Below the pieces are notes generated by a model. The model did no database searches, was not told the origin of the DNA, and worked only from the letters and a program-made list of their open reading frames with translations. A DNA stretch of 64,000 nucleotides from Stomorhina lunata (lineage: Eukaryota; Arthropoda; Insecta; Diptera; Rhiniidae): NCBI GenBank assembly GCA_933228675.1, contig OW121741.1:76717387-76781386 (forward strand), in the 5' to 3' direction. Made by a program: the position numbers and the translations under genes. Below, one piece after another: positions 48,283 through 61,765 of this stretch. Position 1 is the first letter of the stretch; the number at the start of each line of letters is the position of its first letter.

Positions 48283-51200
48283 TGTGCAACACAAGTTTTT
48301 CTATAGAAAAAGTTGTGCAACACAAGTTTTTCTATAGAAAAAGTTGTGCAACACAAGTTTTTCTATAGAAAAAGTTGTGCAACACAAGTTTTTCTATAGA
48401 AAAAGTTGTGCAACACAAGTTTTTCTATAGAAAAAGTTGTGCAACACAAGTTTTTCTATAGAAAAAGTTGTGCAACACAAGTTTTTCTATAGAAAAAGTT
48501 GTGCAACACAAGTTTTTCTATAGAAAAAGTTGTGCAACACAAGTTTTTCTATAGAAAAAGTTGTGCAACACAAGTTTTTCTATAGAAAAAGTTGTGCAAC
48601 ACAAGTTTATCTATAGAAAAAGTTGTGCAACACAAGTTTTTCTATAGAAAAAGTTGTGCAACACAAGTTTTTCTATAGAAAAAGTTGTGCAACACAAGTT
48701 TTTCTATAGAAAAAGTTGTGCAACACAAGTTTTTCTATAGAAAAAGTTGTGCAACACAAGTTTTTCTATAGAAAAAGTTGTGCAACACAAGTTTTTCTAT
48801 AGAAAAAGTTGTGCAACACAAGTTTTTCTATAGAAAAAGTTGTGCAACACAAGTTTTTCTATAGAAAAAGTTGTGCAACACAAGTTTATCTATAGAAAAA
48901 GTTGTGCAACACAAGTTTTTCTATAGAAAAAGTTGTGCAACACAAGTTTTTCTATAGAAAAAGTTGTGCAACACAAGTTTTTCTATAGAAAAAGTTGTGC
49001 AACACAAGTTTTTCTATAGAAAAAGTTGTGCAACACAAGTTTTTCTATAGAAAAAGTTGTGCAACACAAGTTTTTCTATAGAAAAAGTTTTGCAACACAA
49101 GTTTTTCTATAGAAAAAGTTGTGCAACACAAGTTTTTCTATAGAAAAAGTTGTGCAACACAAGTTTTTCTATAGAAAAAGTTGTGCAACACAAGTTTTTC
49201 TATAGAAAAAGTTGTGCAACACAAGTTTTTCTATAGAAAAAGTTGTGCAACACAAGTTTTTCTATAGAAAAAGTTGTGCAACACAAGTTTTTCTATAGAA
49301 AAAGTTGTGCAACACAAGTTTTTCTATAGAAAAAGTTGTGCAACACAAGTTTTTCTATAGAAAAAGTTGTGCAACACAAGTTTTTCTATAGAAAAAGTTG
49401 TGCAACACAAGTTGTTCTATAGAAAAAGTTGTGCAACACAAGTTTTTCTATAGAAAAAGTTGTGCAACACAAGTTGTTCTATAGAAAAAGTTGTGCAACA
49501 CAAGTTTTTCTATAGAAAAAGTAGTGCAACACAAGTTTTTTTATAGAAAAAGTTGTGCAACACAAGTTTTTCTATAGAAAAAGTTGTGCAACACAAGTTT
49601 TTCTATAGAAAAAGTTGTGCAACACAAGTTTTTCTATAGCAAAAGTTGTGCAACACAAGTTTTTCTATAGAAAAAGTTGTGCAACACAAGTTTTTCTATA
49701 GAAAAAGTTGTGCAACACAAGTTTTTCTATAGAAAAAGTTGTGCAACACAAGTTTTTCTATAGAAAAAGTTGTGCAACACAAGTTTTTCTATAGAAAAAG
49801 TTGTGCAACACAAGTTTTTCTATAGAAAAAGTTGTGCAACACAAGTTTTTCTATAGAAAAAGTTGTGCAACACAAGTTTTTCTATAGAAAAAATTGTGCA
49901 ACACAAGTTTTTCTATAGAAAAAGTTGTGCAACACAAGTTTTTCTATAGAAAAAGTTGTGCAACACAAGTTTTTCTATAGAAAAAGTTGTGCAACACAAG
50001 TTTTTCTATAGAAAAAGTTGTGCAACACAAGTTTTTCTATAGAAAAAGTTGTGCAACACAAGTTTTTCTATAGAAAAAGTTGTGCAACACAAGTTTTTCT
50101 ATAGAAAAAGTTGTGCAACACAAGTTTTTCTATAGAAAAAGGTGTGCAACACAAGTTTTTCTATAGAAAAAGTTGTGCAACACAAGTTTTTCTATAGAAA
50201 AAGTTGTGCAATACAAGTTTTTCTATAGAAAAAGTTGTGCAACACAAGTTTTTCTATAGAAAAAGTTGTGCAACACAAGTTTTTCTATAGAAAAAGTTGT
50301 GCAACACTAGTTTTTCTATAGAAAAAGTTGTGCAACACAAGTTTTTCTATAGAAAAAGTTGTGCAACACAAGTTTTTCTATAGAAAAAGTTGTGCAACAC
50401 AAGTTTTTCTATAGAAAAAGTTGTGCAACACAAGTTTTTCTATAGAAAAAGTTGTGCAACACAAGTTTTTCTATAGAAAAAGTTGTGCAACACAAGTTTT
50501 TCTTTGGAAAAAGTTGTGCAACACAAGTTTTTCTTTGGAAAAAGTTGTGCAACACAAGTTTTTCTATAGAAAAAGTTGTGCAACACAAGTTTTTCTATTG
50601 AAAAAGTTGTGCAACACAAGTTTTTCTATAGAAAAAGTTGTGCACCACAAGTTTTTCTATAGAAAAAGTTGTGCACCACAAGTTTTTCTATAGAAAAAGT
50701 TGTGCAACACAAGTTTTTCTATAGAAAAAGTTGTGCAACACAAGTTTTTCTATAGAAAAAGTTGTGCAACACAAGTTTTTCTATAGAAAAAGTTGTGCAA
50801 CACAAGTTTTTCTATAGAAAAAGTTGTGCAACACAAGTTTTTCTATAGAAAAAGTTGTGCAACACAAGTTTTTCTATAGAAAAAGTTGTGCAACACAAGT
50901 TTTTCTATAGAAAAAGTTGTGCAACACAAGTTTTTCTATAGAAAAAGTTGTGCAACACAAGTTTTTCTATAGAAAAAGTTGTGCAACACAAGTTTTTCTA
51001 TAGAAAAAGTTGTGCAACACAAGTTTTTCTATAGAAAAAGTTGTGCAACACAAGTTTTTCTATAGCAAAAGTTGTGCAACACAAGTTTTTCTATAGAAAA
51101 AGTTGTGCAACACAAGTTTTTCTATAGAAAAAGTTGTGCAACACAAGATTTTCTATAGAAAAAGATGTGCAACACAAGTTTTTCTATAGAAAAAGTTGTG

Positions 51201-54112
51201 CAACACAAGTTTTTCTATAGAAAAAGTTGTGCAACACAAGTTTTTCTATAGAAAAAGTTGTGCAACACAAGTTTTTCTATAGAAAAAGTTGTGCACCACA
51301 AGTTTTTCTATAGAAAAAGTTGTGCAACACAAGTTTTTCTATAGAAAAAGTTGTGCAACACAAGTTTTTCTATAGAAAAAGTTGTGCAACACAAGTTTTT
51401 CTATAGAAAAAGTTGTGCAACACAAGTTTTTCTATAGAAAAAGTTGTGCAACACAAGTTTTTCTATAGAAAAAGTTGTGCAACACAAGTTTTTCTATAGA
51501 AAAAGTTGTGCAACACAAGTTTTTCTATAGAAAAAGTTGTGCAACACAAGTTTTTCTATAGAAAAAGTTGTGCAACACAAGTTTTTCTATAGAAAAAGTT
51601 GTGCAACACAAGTTTTTCTATAGAAAAAGTTGTGCAACACAAGTTTTTCTATAGAAAAAGTTGTGCAACACAAGTTTTTCTATAGAAAAAGTTGTGCAAC
51701 ACAAGTTTTTCTATAGAAAAAGTTGTGCAACACAAGTTTTTCTATAGAAAAAGTTGTGCAACACAAGTTTTTCTATAGAAAAAGTTGTGCAACACAAGTT
51801 TTTCTATAGAAAAAGTTGTGCAACACAAGTTTTTCTATAGAAAAAGTTGTGCAACACAAGTTTTTCTATAGAAAAAGTTGTGCAACACAAGTTTTTCTAT
51901 AGAAAAAGTTGTGCAACACAAGTTTTTCTATAGAAAAAGTTGTGCAACACAAGTTTTTCTATAGAAAAAGTTGTGCAACACAAGTTTTTCTATAGAAAAA
52001 GTTGTGCAACACAAGTTTTTCTATAGAAAAAGTTGTGCAACACAAGTTTTTCTATAGAAAAAGTTGTGCAACACAAGTTTTTCTATAGAAAAAGTTGTGC
52101 AACACAAGTTTTTCTATAGAAAAAGTTGTGCAACACAAGTTTTTCTATAGAAAAAGTTGTGCAACACAAGTTTTTCTATAGAAAAAGTTGTGCAACACAA
52201 GTTTTTCTATAGAAAAAGTTGTGCAACACAAGTTTTTCTATAGAAAAAGTTGTGCAACACAAGTTTTTTAATAGAAAAAGTTGTGCAACACAAGTTTATT
52301 AATAGAAAAAGTTGTGCAACACAAGTTTTTTTATAGAAAAAGTTGTGCAACACAAGTTTTTCTATAGAAAAAGTTGTGCAACACAAGTTTTTCTATAGAA
52401 AAAGTTGTGCAACACAAGTTTTTCTATAGAAAAAGTTGTGCAACACAAGTTTTTCTATAGAAAAAGTTGTGCAACACAAGTTTTTCTATAGAAAAAGTTG
52501 TGCAACACAAGTTTTTCTATAGAAAAAGTTGTGCAACACAAGTTTTTCTATAGAAAAAGTTGTGCAACACAAGTTTTTCAATAGAAAAAGTTGTGCAACA
52601 CAAGTTTTTCTATAGAAAAAGTTGTGCAACACAAGTTTTTTTATAGAAAAAGGTGTGCAACACAAGTTTTTCTATAGAAAAAGTTGTGCAACACAAGTTT
52701 TTCTATAGAAAAAGTTGTGCAACACAAGTTTTTCTATAGAAAAAGTTGTGCAACACAAGTTTTTCTATAGAAAAAGTTGTGCAACACAAGTTTTTCTATA
52801 GAAAAAGTTGTGCAACACAAGTTTTTCTATAGAAAAAGTTGTGCAACACAAGTTTTTCTATAGAAAAAGTTGTGCAACACAAGTTTTTCTATAGAAAAAG
52901 TTGTGCAACACAAGTTTTTCTATAGAAAAAGTTGTGCAACACAAGTTTTTCTATAGAAAAAGTTGTGCAACAAAAGTTTTTCTATAGAAAAAGTTGTGCA
53001 ACACAAGTTTTTCTATAGAAAAAGTTGTGCAACACAAGTTTTTCTATAGAAAAAGTTGTGCAACACAAGTTTTTCTATAGAAAAAGTTGTGCAACACAAG
53101 TTTTTCTATAGAAAAAGTTGTGCAACACAAGTTTTTCTATAGAAAAAGTTGTGCAACACAAGTTTTTCTATAGAAAAAGTTGTGCAACACAAGTTTTTCT
53201 ATAGAAAAAGTTGTGCAACACAAGTTTTTCTATAGAAAAAGTTGTGCAACACAAGTTTTTCTATAGAAAAAGTTGTGCAACACAAGTTTTTCTATAGAAA
53301 AAGTTGTGCAACACAAGTTTTTCTATAGAAAAAGTTGTGCAACACAAGTTTTTCTATAGAAAAAGTTGTGCAACACAAGTTTTTTAATAGAAAAAGTTGT
53401 GCAACACAAGTTTTTTAATAGAAAAAGTTGTGCAACACAAGTTTTTTTATAGAAAAAGTTGTGCAACACAAGTTTTTCTATAGAAAAAGTTGTGCAACAC
53501 AAGTTTTTCTATAGAAAAGTTGTGCAACACAAGTTTTTCTATAGAAAAAGTTGTGCAACACAAGTTTTTCTATAGAAAAAGTTGTGCAACACAAGTTTTT
53601 CTATAGAAAAAGTTGTGCAACACAAGTTTTTCTATAGAAAAAGTTGTGCAACACAAGTTTTTCTATAGAAAAAGTTGTGCAACACAAGTTTTTCTATAGA
53701 AAAAGTTGTGCAACACAAGTTTTTCTATAGAAAAAGTTGTGCAACACAAGTTTTTCTATAGAAAAAGTTGTGCAACACAAGTTTTTCTATAGAAAAAGTT
53801 GTGCAACACAAGTTTTTCTATAGAAAAAGTTGTGCAACACAAGTTTTTCTATAGAAAAAGTTGTGCAACACAAGTTTTTCTATAGAAAAAGTTGTGCAAC
53901 ACAAGTTTTTCTATAGAAAAAGTTGTGCAACACAAGTTTTTCTATAGAAAAAGTTGTGCAACACAAGTTTTTCTATAGAAAAAGTTGTGCAACACAAGTT
54001 TTTCTATAGAAAAAGTTGTGCAACACAAGTTTTTCTATAGAAAAAGTTGTGCAACACAAGTTTTTCTATAGAAAAAGTTGTGCAACACAAGTTTTTCTAT
54101 AGAAAAAGTTGT
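48283..54112 (+). repeat. 31-bp satellite C, homogeneous core (CACAAG type)
   Basis: About 188 copies of a 31-bp unit with AAGTTTTTCTATAGAAAAAG and GTTGTGCAACAC, almost uniform. Rare variants show exact register: TTTATCTATAG units 279 bp apart (48,602 and 48,881), a GTTGTTCTATAG pair 62 bp apart (49,411 and 49,473), a three-variant series 1,116 bp apart (52,261 and 53,377), and GGTGTGCAAC units 2,511 bp apart (50,141 and 52,652). All spacings are exact multiples of 31. One monomer near 53,513 has lost a base. Frames with YRK-S-ATQVF-like repeats across it are artefacts. Confidence 0.97.
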
Positions 54113-54480
54113 GCAGCATAAGTTTTTCTATTGAAAAAGTAGTGCAACATAAGTTTTTCTATAGAAAAAGTTGTGCAACACGAGTTTTTCTATAGAAAAA
54201 GTTGTACAACACGAGTTTTTCTATAAAAAAAAAAGTTGTGCAACACGAGTTTTTCTACAGAAAAAGTTGTGACACATAAGTTTTTCTATAGACAAAGTTG
54301 TGCAACATAGGTTTTTCTGTAGAAAAAGTTGGGCAACATAAGTGTTTATATAGAAAAAGTTGTTTAACATAAGTTTTTTATAGAAAAAAAATATGCAACA
54401 CAAGTTTTACATTAAATAAAGTAAAGCAATATAAGTTTTTTTATAGAAAAAGTTGAGCAACACAAGTTTTTTTGTAGAAT
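54113..54480. repeat. 31-bp satellite C, diverged right edge
   Basis: Units switch to CATAAG, CACGAG and other forms with indels, then end near 54,480. Confidence 0.9.
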
Positions 54481-55974
54481 TTTTTTTTATTTCTGGTGTT
54501 TTTTCCTGATATAACCTCTCTTATAATGAAATTTGAGTACTCATGAAAAATAGCAACGCTAAAAGCTCAAGTGTATCTAAAACACTTTACTTTAGAAAAA
54601 TTGATTTGCTAAACTTATTTGTATCAACATCAAAGTGTTGGCCAATTAATAAAAAAAAATATAGACAATATTGGAAAGCTACTTCATCAAAAACCACTTC
54701 AAAACGATTTTTGTTTCTGTAATATTTTGAATATTTTTATAAAAAATAGGAAAATATAAATCTTAAATAAAATATTTTACGCAAAACATACAGAGATTAG
54801 AGTATGTAAATATTGAACTGAATTCAAGTATCAAAGTAATCAGCTTAAGATTATTTTTAAATCCACAATAGACTAAGTATTAAATTGTTTCAAAAATATA
54901 GATATACTAATGCACATTGGGATGGAACTGTATTTCTTTTTAGAAGATGTGGCATCACTTTCATACTAATATAGCTTTACTTAAGGTCTGTATTTCTTAA
55001 CATAACAGAAGTTCTCTCCTATCCACTTTGAGATGATTGATGTCCTAGGAATCTATTCTAATCCACTGTGCACCATCTTCCCTGTTTATCTTTTAGTAGT
55101 TATATAGTTTGTATAATTTTTCCATAAACATTTAAAAAAATTATAACAAAACGTAAAAAGTTTACATTATATATTAAACATATAAATTTTTGTAAATTTT
55201 TAAACAATATTATTTTATATTATTAATATTAATATGAATTTAATTGTTTAATTCCCATGTGTATAGTGGAATATAATTCGCCATTTAAATGGCATTTAGG
55301 AATATTATTTTTAGCAATTGCTTGTCTGTGGTTTTAGACTGAAATACCAAAACAAAAATAAAGAAATCCAAATATACATATTTTATTGTTTATTGTTATG
55401 TCTACATTTGGGGAATATTCTAAAATTTTCTAATACTTCTTAAAGCTTTTAAGAATTGGTATGATTAAATAACTATAAGAAATATAATATGTTAATTTTC
55501 ATAATTAACTTATGAATTAATAAAGTTCTTTAAAGTATCTTTCAAATTATTATTAATCATAACTATCCTCATTTCTGTCCCCATTTGCGTATACGTTAGA
55601 CATTAAATTTATTAATCCTTTGCCATGACTTTATTATATACATACAATGTATGTCATACATTGTATACATATGTTTGTGTATGTTAGCATTGTTTTTATA
55701 TTTATGTGTGTATGTATATAATTAATTGTTTATCTTTCATTAAGTTAATTATTTTACCACATTCCATTTAAACGACACTTTTATTTTATAAATAGTACAT
55801 TAATTTATTCATAAGTGGGTGTTGATAAGGATTTTCTATACAATTTAAAATACACCTCCTACATCCATCCACTGCGTATGAGTAATAAATAATATTTCAA
55901 TATTTTTACACTCACAATTTTATCAATCATACGCCACCCAATGTTTTCAATGTACAGAGTGCACCGAGGTTTGT
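54481..55974. other. Non-repetitive island within satellite C
   Basis: About 1.5 kb of AT-rich unique-looking DNA between two stretches of the same satellite. No gene, terminal inverted repeats or target duplication were found. A TATGTATGTCATACAT-type palindrome lies near 55,645-55,672. Confidence 0.55.
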
Positions 55975-58055
55975 CAACATAAGTTTTTCTATTGAAAAAG
56001 TTGTGCATCATAAGTTTTTCTATAGATAAAGTTGTGCAACATAAAATTTTTTTATCGAAAAGTTATGCAACATAAGTTTTTCTTTAGAAAAAGTTATGCA
56101 ACACTAGTTCATCAATAGAAAAAGTTGTGCAACATATGTTTTTCTATAGAAAAAGTTGTGCAAGATAAGTTTTTCTATAGAAAAAGTTGTGCAACATAAG
56201 TTGTTCTATAGAAAAAATTATGGAACATAAATTTTTCTTTAGAAAAAGTTATGCAACATAAGTTTTTCTATAAAAAAAGTTATGCAACATAAGTTTTTCT
56301 ATAGAAGAAGTTTTTCTATAGAAAAAGTTGTGCAACATAAGTTCTTCTGTAGAAAAAGTTATGCAACATAAGTGTTTCTGTAGAAAAAGTTATGCAACAT
56401 AAGTTTTTCTTTAGAATAAGTTGTGAAATATAAATTTTTCTATAGAAAAATTTGTGCAACATAAGTTTTCCTATAAAAAAAGTTGTGCAACAGAAGCTTT
56501 TGTACAGAAAAAGTTTTGCAACACAAGTTTTTCTATAGAAAAAACTGTACAACATAAGTTTTTCTATAGAAAAAGTTATTCAACATAAGGTTTTCTATAG
56601 AAAAAGTTGTGCAACATAAGTTTTTCTATAGAAAAAGTTGTGCAACATAAGTTTTTCTATAGAAAAAGTTGTGCAACATAAGTTTTTCTATAGAAAAAGT
56701 TGTGCAACATAAGTTTTTCTATAGAAAAAGTTATGCAACATAAGTTTTTCAATAGAAAAAGTTGTGCTACATAAGTTTTTCTATAGGAAAAGCTGTGCAA
56801 CATTAGATTTTCTGTAGAAAAAGTTGTGCAACATAATTTTTTTTTTTACAGAAAAACTTGTACGAAATAAGTTTTTCTAGAGAAAAAACTGTGCAATATA
56901 AGTTTTACTATAGAAAAAGTTGCACAACATAAGTTTTTCCATAGAAAAAGTGGTGAAACATAAGTTTTTCTATAAAAAAAAGTTGTGCAACATAAGTTTT
57001 TCCATAAAAAAAAAGTTGTGCAACATAAGTTTTTCTATAGAAAAAGTTGTGCAACATAAGCTTTTCTATAGAAAAAGTTGTGCAACATAAGTATTTCTAT
57101 AGAAAAAGTTGTGCAACATAAGTGTTTCTATAGAAAAAGTTGTGCAACATAAGTTTTTCTACAGAAAAAGTTGTGCAACATAAGTTTTTCCATAGAAAAA
57201 GTGGTGAAATATAAGTTTTTCTATAAAAAAAAAGTTGTGCAACATAAGTTTTTCCATAAAAAAAAAAAAGTTGTGCAACATAAGTTTTTCTATAGAAAAA
57301 GTTGTGCAACATAAGCTTTTCTATAGAAAAAGTTGTGCAACATAAGTATTTCTATAGAAAAAGTTATGCAACATAAGTTTTTCTATAGAAAAAGTTGTGC
57401 AACATAATTATTTCGATAGAAAAGTTAAGCAACTTAAGTTTCTCTATAGAAAAAGTTGTGCAATATAAGTTTTTCTATAGAAAAAGTTTTACACCACATA
57501 TTAAAAGTTGTGCAACATTAAATTTTCTATAGAAAAAGGTAAGCGACATTATTTTTTCTATAGAAAAAGTTGTGCAACATAAGTTTTTTTTAGAAAAAAG
57601 TTGTGCAACATAAATTTTTCTATAGAAAAAGCTTTACAACATAAGTTTTTCTGTAGAAAAAGTTTTGCAACATAAGTTTTTCTATACAAAAAGTCGTGCA
57701 AAGTAAGTTTTTCTATAGAAAAAGTTGTGCAACAAAAGCTTGTCTATAGAAAAAGTTGTGCAACATAAGTTTTTCTATAGAAAAAGTTGTGCAACACAAG
57801 TTTTTCTGTAGAAAAAGTTGTGCAACACAAGTTTTTCTATAAAAAAAGTATTGCAACATAAGTTTTTTTTTTCGAAAAGTTATGCAACATAAATTTTTGG
57901 TTAGAAAAAGTTATGCAACACAAGTTTTTCTATAGAAAAAGTTGTGCAACATAAGTTTTTCTATAGAAAATTTGTGCAACATAAGTTTTTCTATAGAACA
58001 TTTGTACAACACAAGTTTTTCTATAGCAGATTTGTGCAACATAAGTTTTTTTATA
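55975..58055. repeat. 31-bp satellite C (CATAAG type)
   Basis: Moderately diverged array of the same 31-bp unit. Mixed variants (TTATGCAAC, CTGTAG, CCATAG) and poly(A) expansions occur. A variant series with GTGGTGAAA(C/T)AT recurs at about 56,950 and 57,202, marking a duplicated block. Confidence 0.93.
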
Positions 58056-58182
58056 CCCTTCACCAATAGGTGAAAGGGTATTATAAGTTTGTGATTCCGT
58101 TTGTAATTTTTTTATTAGTGATCGTAGACCCCATAAAAATTATACCGATCGACTCGGGAGGAGAATCGATTAAGCGATGTCC

Positions 58183-58245
<63 letters not shown>

Positions 58246-60660
58246 CGTCTGTCTGTCTGTTGAAATCAAGTTTCTGAAGCCCCTGGAGGATGGACGTACA
58301 TAAATTATATATCAGATTTTAGGAAATTCTCCCGCAATGAACGCTATTAAATTTCATTAAAATCGGTTTATAAACACCGAAAATATCGAAAAAATACCAA
58401 AAATTAGACGAAAATTTTAAAATTTTTGATTGAAACACACTTTTAAATAACAAGAGAAAAAAGATACTCCTGGTGTACATGTGATAATATGTTATATATC
58501 AGATTGTAGGAAATATTTTCCCAAAGCACTCTGTAAAATTTTATCAAAATCGGTCCGTAAACAACTGAGATATCGCTAAAACACTGAATTTGATGTATCG
58601 CAATTGCCCAAAGTACACATTAAAGAATGTTTGTTGAAAAAATTAAATGCAGAAATAGGAAAAACTATCCTTCTTTAGTACGGACCTACATAAATTTTAT
58701 ATCAGATTTTAGGAAATTCCGCCACCAAGCACGTTATTAAATTTTATCAAAAGCGGTCTATAAACAATTGAGATATCGCCATAACACTACATTTGATGTA
58801 CAGCAAATTGCCCAAAGTACGTGTCTAAGAAATTTTGTTTACATTTTGTAGGTATTGTTTCAGCGATATCTCAGGTGTTTATGGACCGATTGTGATGAAA
58901 TTTGACATCGTTCTTTATGGGAGGATTTTCTAAAATCTGATATATATACTCCACAAATCTGATTATGAATTCCATTCAAATTGTACCGATCAACTCAGAA
59001 TCGGCACAAGAATCGGTTTCGCGACCTCCGCCCGTCTGTCCGTCCGTCTGTTTGTTTGCCCGTCCGTCCGTCTGTTTGTTTGTCCGTCCGTCTACCTGTC
59101 TGTAATTTTTTCTGTTGTAGTCAAGTTTTTGGAGCTCCTGTTTTGTCGATATCTCAGATGTTTATTTTGATTAAGTTTAATAGCGTCCTTCGCAGGGGAT
59201 TATCTAAATCCTGATGTATTCTGTAATTTGTGGTAGATATAATTTATCGTTTAAGCGATGGTGTTTTGATCGACAATGTTGAAATTCAGGGTGGGACAAT
59301 TCAGGAGCTCCACAAATCTGGTTTTAGCAGACAGACACACTGCATTTATCTTCATTTTGTGTCTGACTTTTGAACATTATGAAAACATTTGAGAATGTAT
59401 TATATATCAAATAATAGGTAATCTTCCTAGGAAGTACAAAAATGCAGCTAATTACATGATATCCGTTCAAAACCTACATATGTATGTAAGTATCTCACAT
59501 ATCAACAAAGATTTAAATTTTTTAATTGCAATTGGGAGAAATCCGTTCACGTTTGACAATTGATCCCGTATAACTTCGCCTAATGCAATCTCTTAGTAGC
59601 TAATAAATGACAAATTATAATAGATACGATGATGACATTTAGTATAAAGACGTTGTACAATATTGATATTCAGGACAATAGCGCCTAAAATAAACTTTCT
59701 AGAGGGACAACATTTGACAAAAGTATTTCTGATCTCTTGAAAAGTTCGATATTGAAAATGGGCGAGCTCTATTCACATTTAGTGAAATCTCCCATATAAA
59801 CTCGACCGGGAATCGATTTAATGCTGATAAATTAAATCACATTAAAATTGCACAAAGAACTAGAGCAAAACTTTCCAAAAATCCATCGGACAGATCGAAA
59901 GAACTATACATCCCAAATATTATTGATGAAGTGTTCATTTTAATTAATTAACTAACTTCAAATTAATAAGTAAACTTTTCCGACAAAGCTGATAACCATC
60001 CATTCAAAAGCTATATATTTCACGTATGTATCTAAAACTAAGAGTGTATACCTTATAATTTTAAGGCTTGTATACATTGACAATCATTGTTAAAGCTTTG
60101 ACCTAAATCAGTCCGCTAACTTCAGAGTTTTACATAACTAATCAAGAACTTTTACTAGTTGGATAATTCGTACGAATTAAAGTGCACAACCCTCACTGGG
60201 CACAGCGTTTTTGGGTTGCATGTCAGAATACTTAAACTTCATCAAATCGATGTGCTATTGCAAATGTAAGGGCTTCTACATTTTGAAGCATCTTTTCTAC
60301 ATGGTCTATCTGGTCTATCGAACTTTATTAAATGTTCGTAAAATATGTGTCTATTTTATTTCGAAGCTACTGGCTGGCTTAAATATGCATTCTCTACTTG
60401 TAGTCTAGTAATCATTATCTTTCACAAAGGGACCACTTTAGAACCCAAGTGAAGCTTCCCTAGACATCAGCCACCTGCCCAACCTAACCTTTGGGTGCAC
60501 CGAAAAAGTTTTCGTTTTCCGACTCTTAATTTTAAAGACTCTTTGCATATAATACTAGTATAACCAAATATTGCTACGAATTACATTAAGTACTTTTGGA
60601 ACACCATTGGTGAAGGGTATCCAAGATTCGGCAAAGCCGAATATACCACTCTTACTTGTT
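58056..60660 (+). mobile_element. 2.6-kb DINE/Helentron-like element, copy 2 (inverted)
   Basis: Inverse complement of the 27,071-29,670 element along its length, with several short indels. It starts CCCTTCACCAATAGG after TATA (58,052-58,055) and ends TACCACTCTTACTTGTT before TATA (60,661-60,664). The GTCT microsatellite is at about 58,180-58,260 and the GTCC/GTTT tract at about 59,030-59,100. It sits in satellite C, whereas copy 1 sits in satellite B, so they are separate insertions or copies rather than a single duplicated locus. A short frame at 60,211-60,408 is shared with copy 1 but has no recognised domain. Confidence 0.75.
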
Positions 60661-60815
60661 TATAGAAAAAATTGTGCAATATAAGTTTTTCTATAGAAAA
60701 AGTTGTGCAACATAAGTTTAAAAGTCATGCAACATAAGTTTTTTTATAGGAAAAGTTGTGCAACATAAGTTTTTCTATAAAAAAAGTTGTGCAACATAAG
60801 TTTTTATATATTTAA
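60661..60815. repeat. 31-bp satellite C, final units
   Basis: About five diverged copies continuing after the DINE-like insertion, ending near 60,815. Confidence 0.9.
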
Positions 60816-60859
60816 GAAAATTGAATATAAGTTTAAAAAATTTAATATGGGCAAATCCT

Positions 60860-61765
60860 TCGTGACAGACGATACTTTTGTACTGATTTTGTTGTACTTA
60901 AATGTATCCCATAATAATAGCCTATCGAATAATATTAGCCCATCGATTGTGCTATCGAATGGCATTTGTTAATGTACAGACTTGTTTTGGAGGAAAAAGA
61001 TATTCGCTTTTAAAATGCTGTGACGGACGCTACAAAAAATGGAAGTGACTTTTTTTCAACACGTGTTTCTGTAATTTTCATCAAATCGGTCATAGTAATA
61101 AAAGCATTGTAAATACATTAAAGATAGAGGAAAATCAGAGGATTATAAAACAGCTTTTAAAAATATTTTAAAGTTTCCAATTTCACCAAAAATCCATAAA
61201 TGAACTGTTAGGGACGCTACGTGACGGACGATACAGTTTTTACTTGAATGTTTTTTATTAGGAAAAATTCATATTTTATATATTTTTTTAATGGTTCGTA
61301 AATCAGTGAAGATAATAGTGTTATTTGTTCTTGAATTTCATCTCCTTCCTCTTAATTTTCTCGGTTAAAAATGCGATTTTTTGGCACATTTTGATATTTC
61401 ACAAAAAGGCTACATACATATATTTTTTTAAAGTTTTACACTTTTAAAATCTTTATTTTCGTCATAAGAATGCTGCGGCCAGCTGTTAGAGTATCCCAAA
61501 AATAAAAAAAATAAAAATTTCGAAAACATCAAATTTGCCCCACTGTTTGTTTTTTTAACACCTAATACCTTGAATTTAGTCTGTGGATATAGACAGAGTT
61601 ATTGCTTTATGAATAAGACAGATATGTGTTCGTAAATTTTGTATTTAATAGATATCATTTTGGAAAAAACTATATACTGTGACTATATCTTTACGAACCA
61701 AGTCCAATTGCACTATTCAAATTAAAAACAAAAAAACCTTTATTTCTGTGACGGACGCTACGCAC
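60860..61765 (+). repeat. Dispersed GTGACGGACGCTAC motif cluster
   Basis: GTGACGGACGCTAC or close variants at about 60,862 (GTGACAGACGATAC), 61,020, 61,221 (GTGACGGACGATAC) and 61,748, with an additional GGGACGCTAC at 61,211. The intervening sequence is AT-rich and not obviously repeated. No gene is recognised here. The motif is conspicuous because it is GC-rich in this setting. Confidence 0.6.

Noticed and set aside
48283..54112. CRISPR-like array of regular short repeats
   Set aside because: The 31-bp units are contiguous with no unique spacers and the setting is eukaryotic; this is satellite DNA.
47879..57312. Frames with 31-residue periodic YRK / VAQLF-like peptides
   Set aside because: They are the 31-bp satellite read over three monomers (93 bp) and are interrupted wherever a monomer carries an indel.
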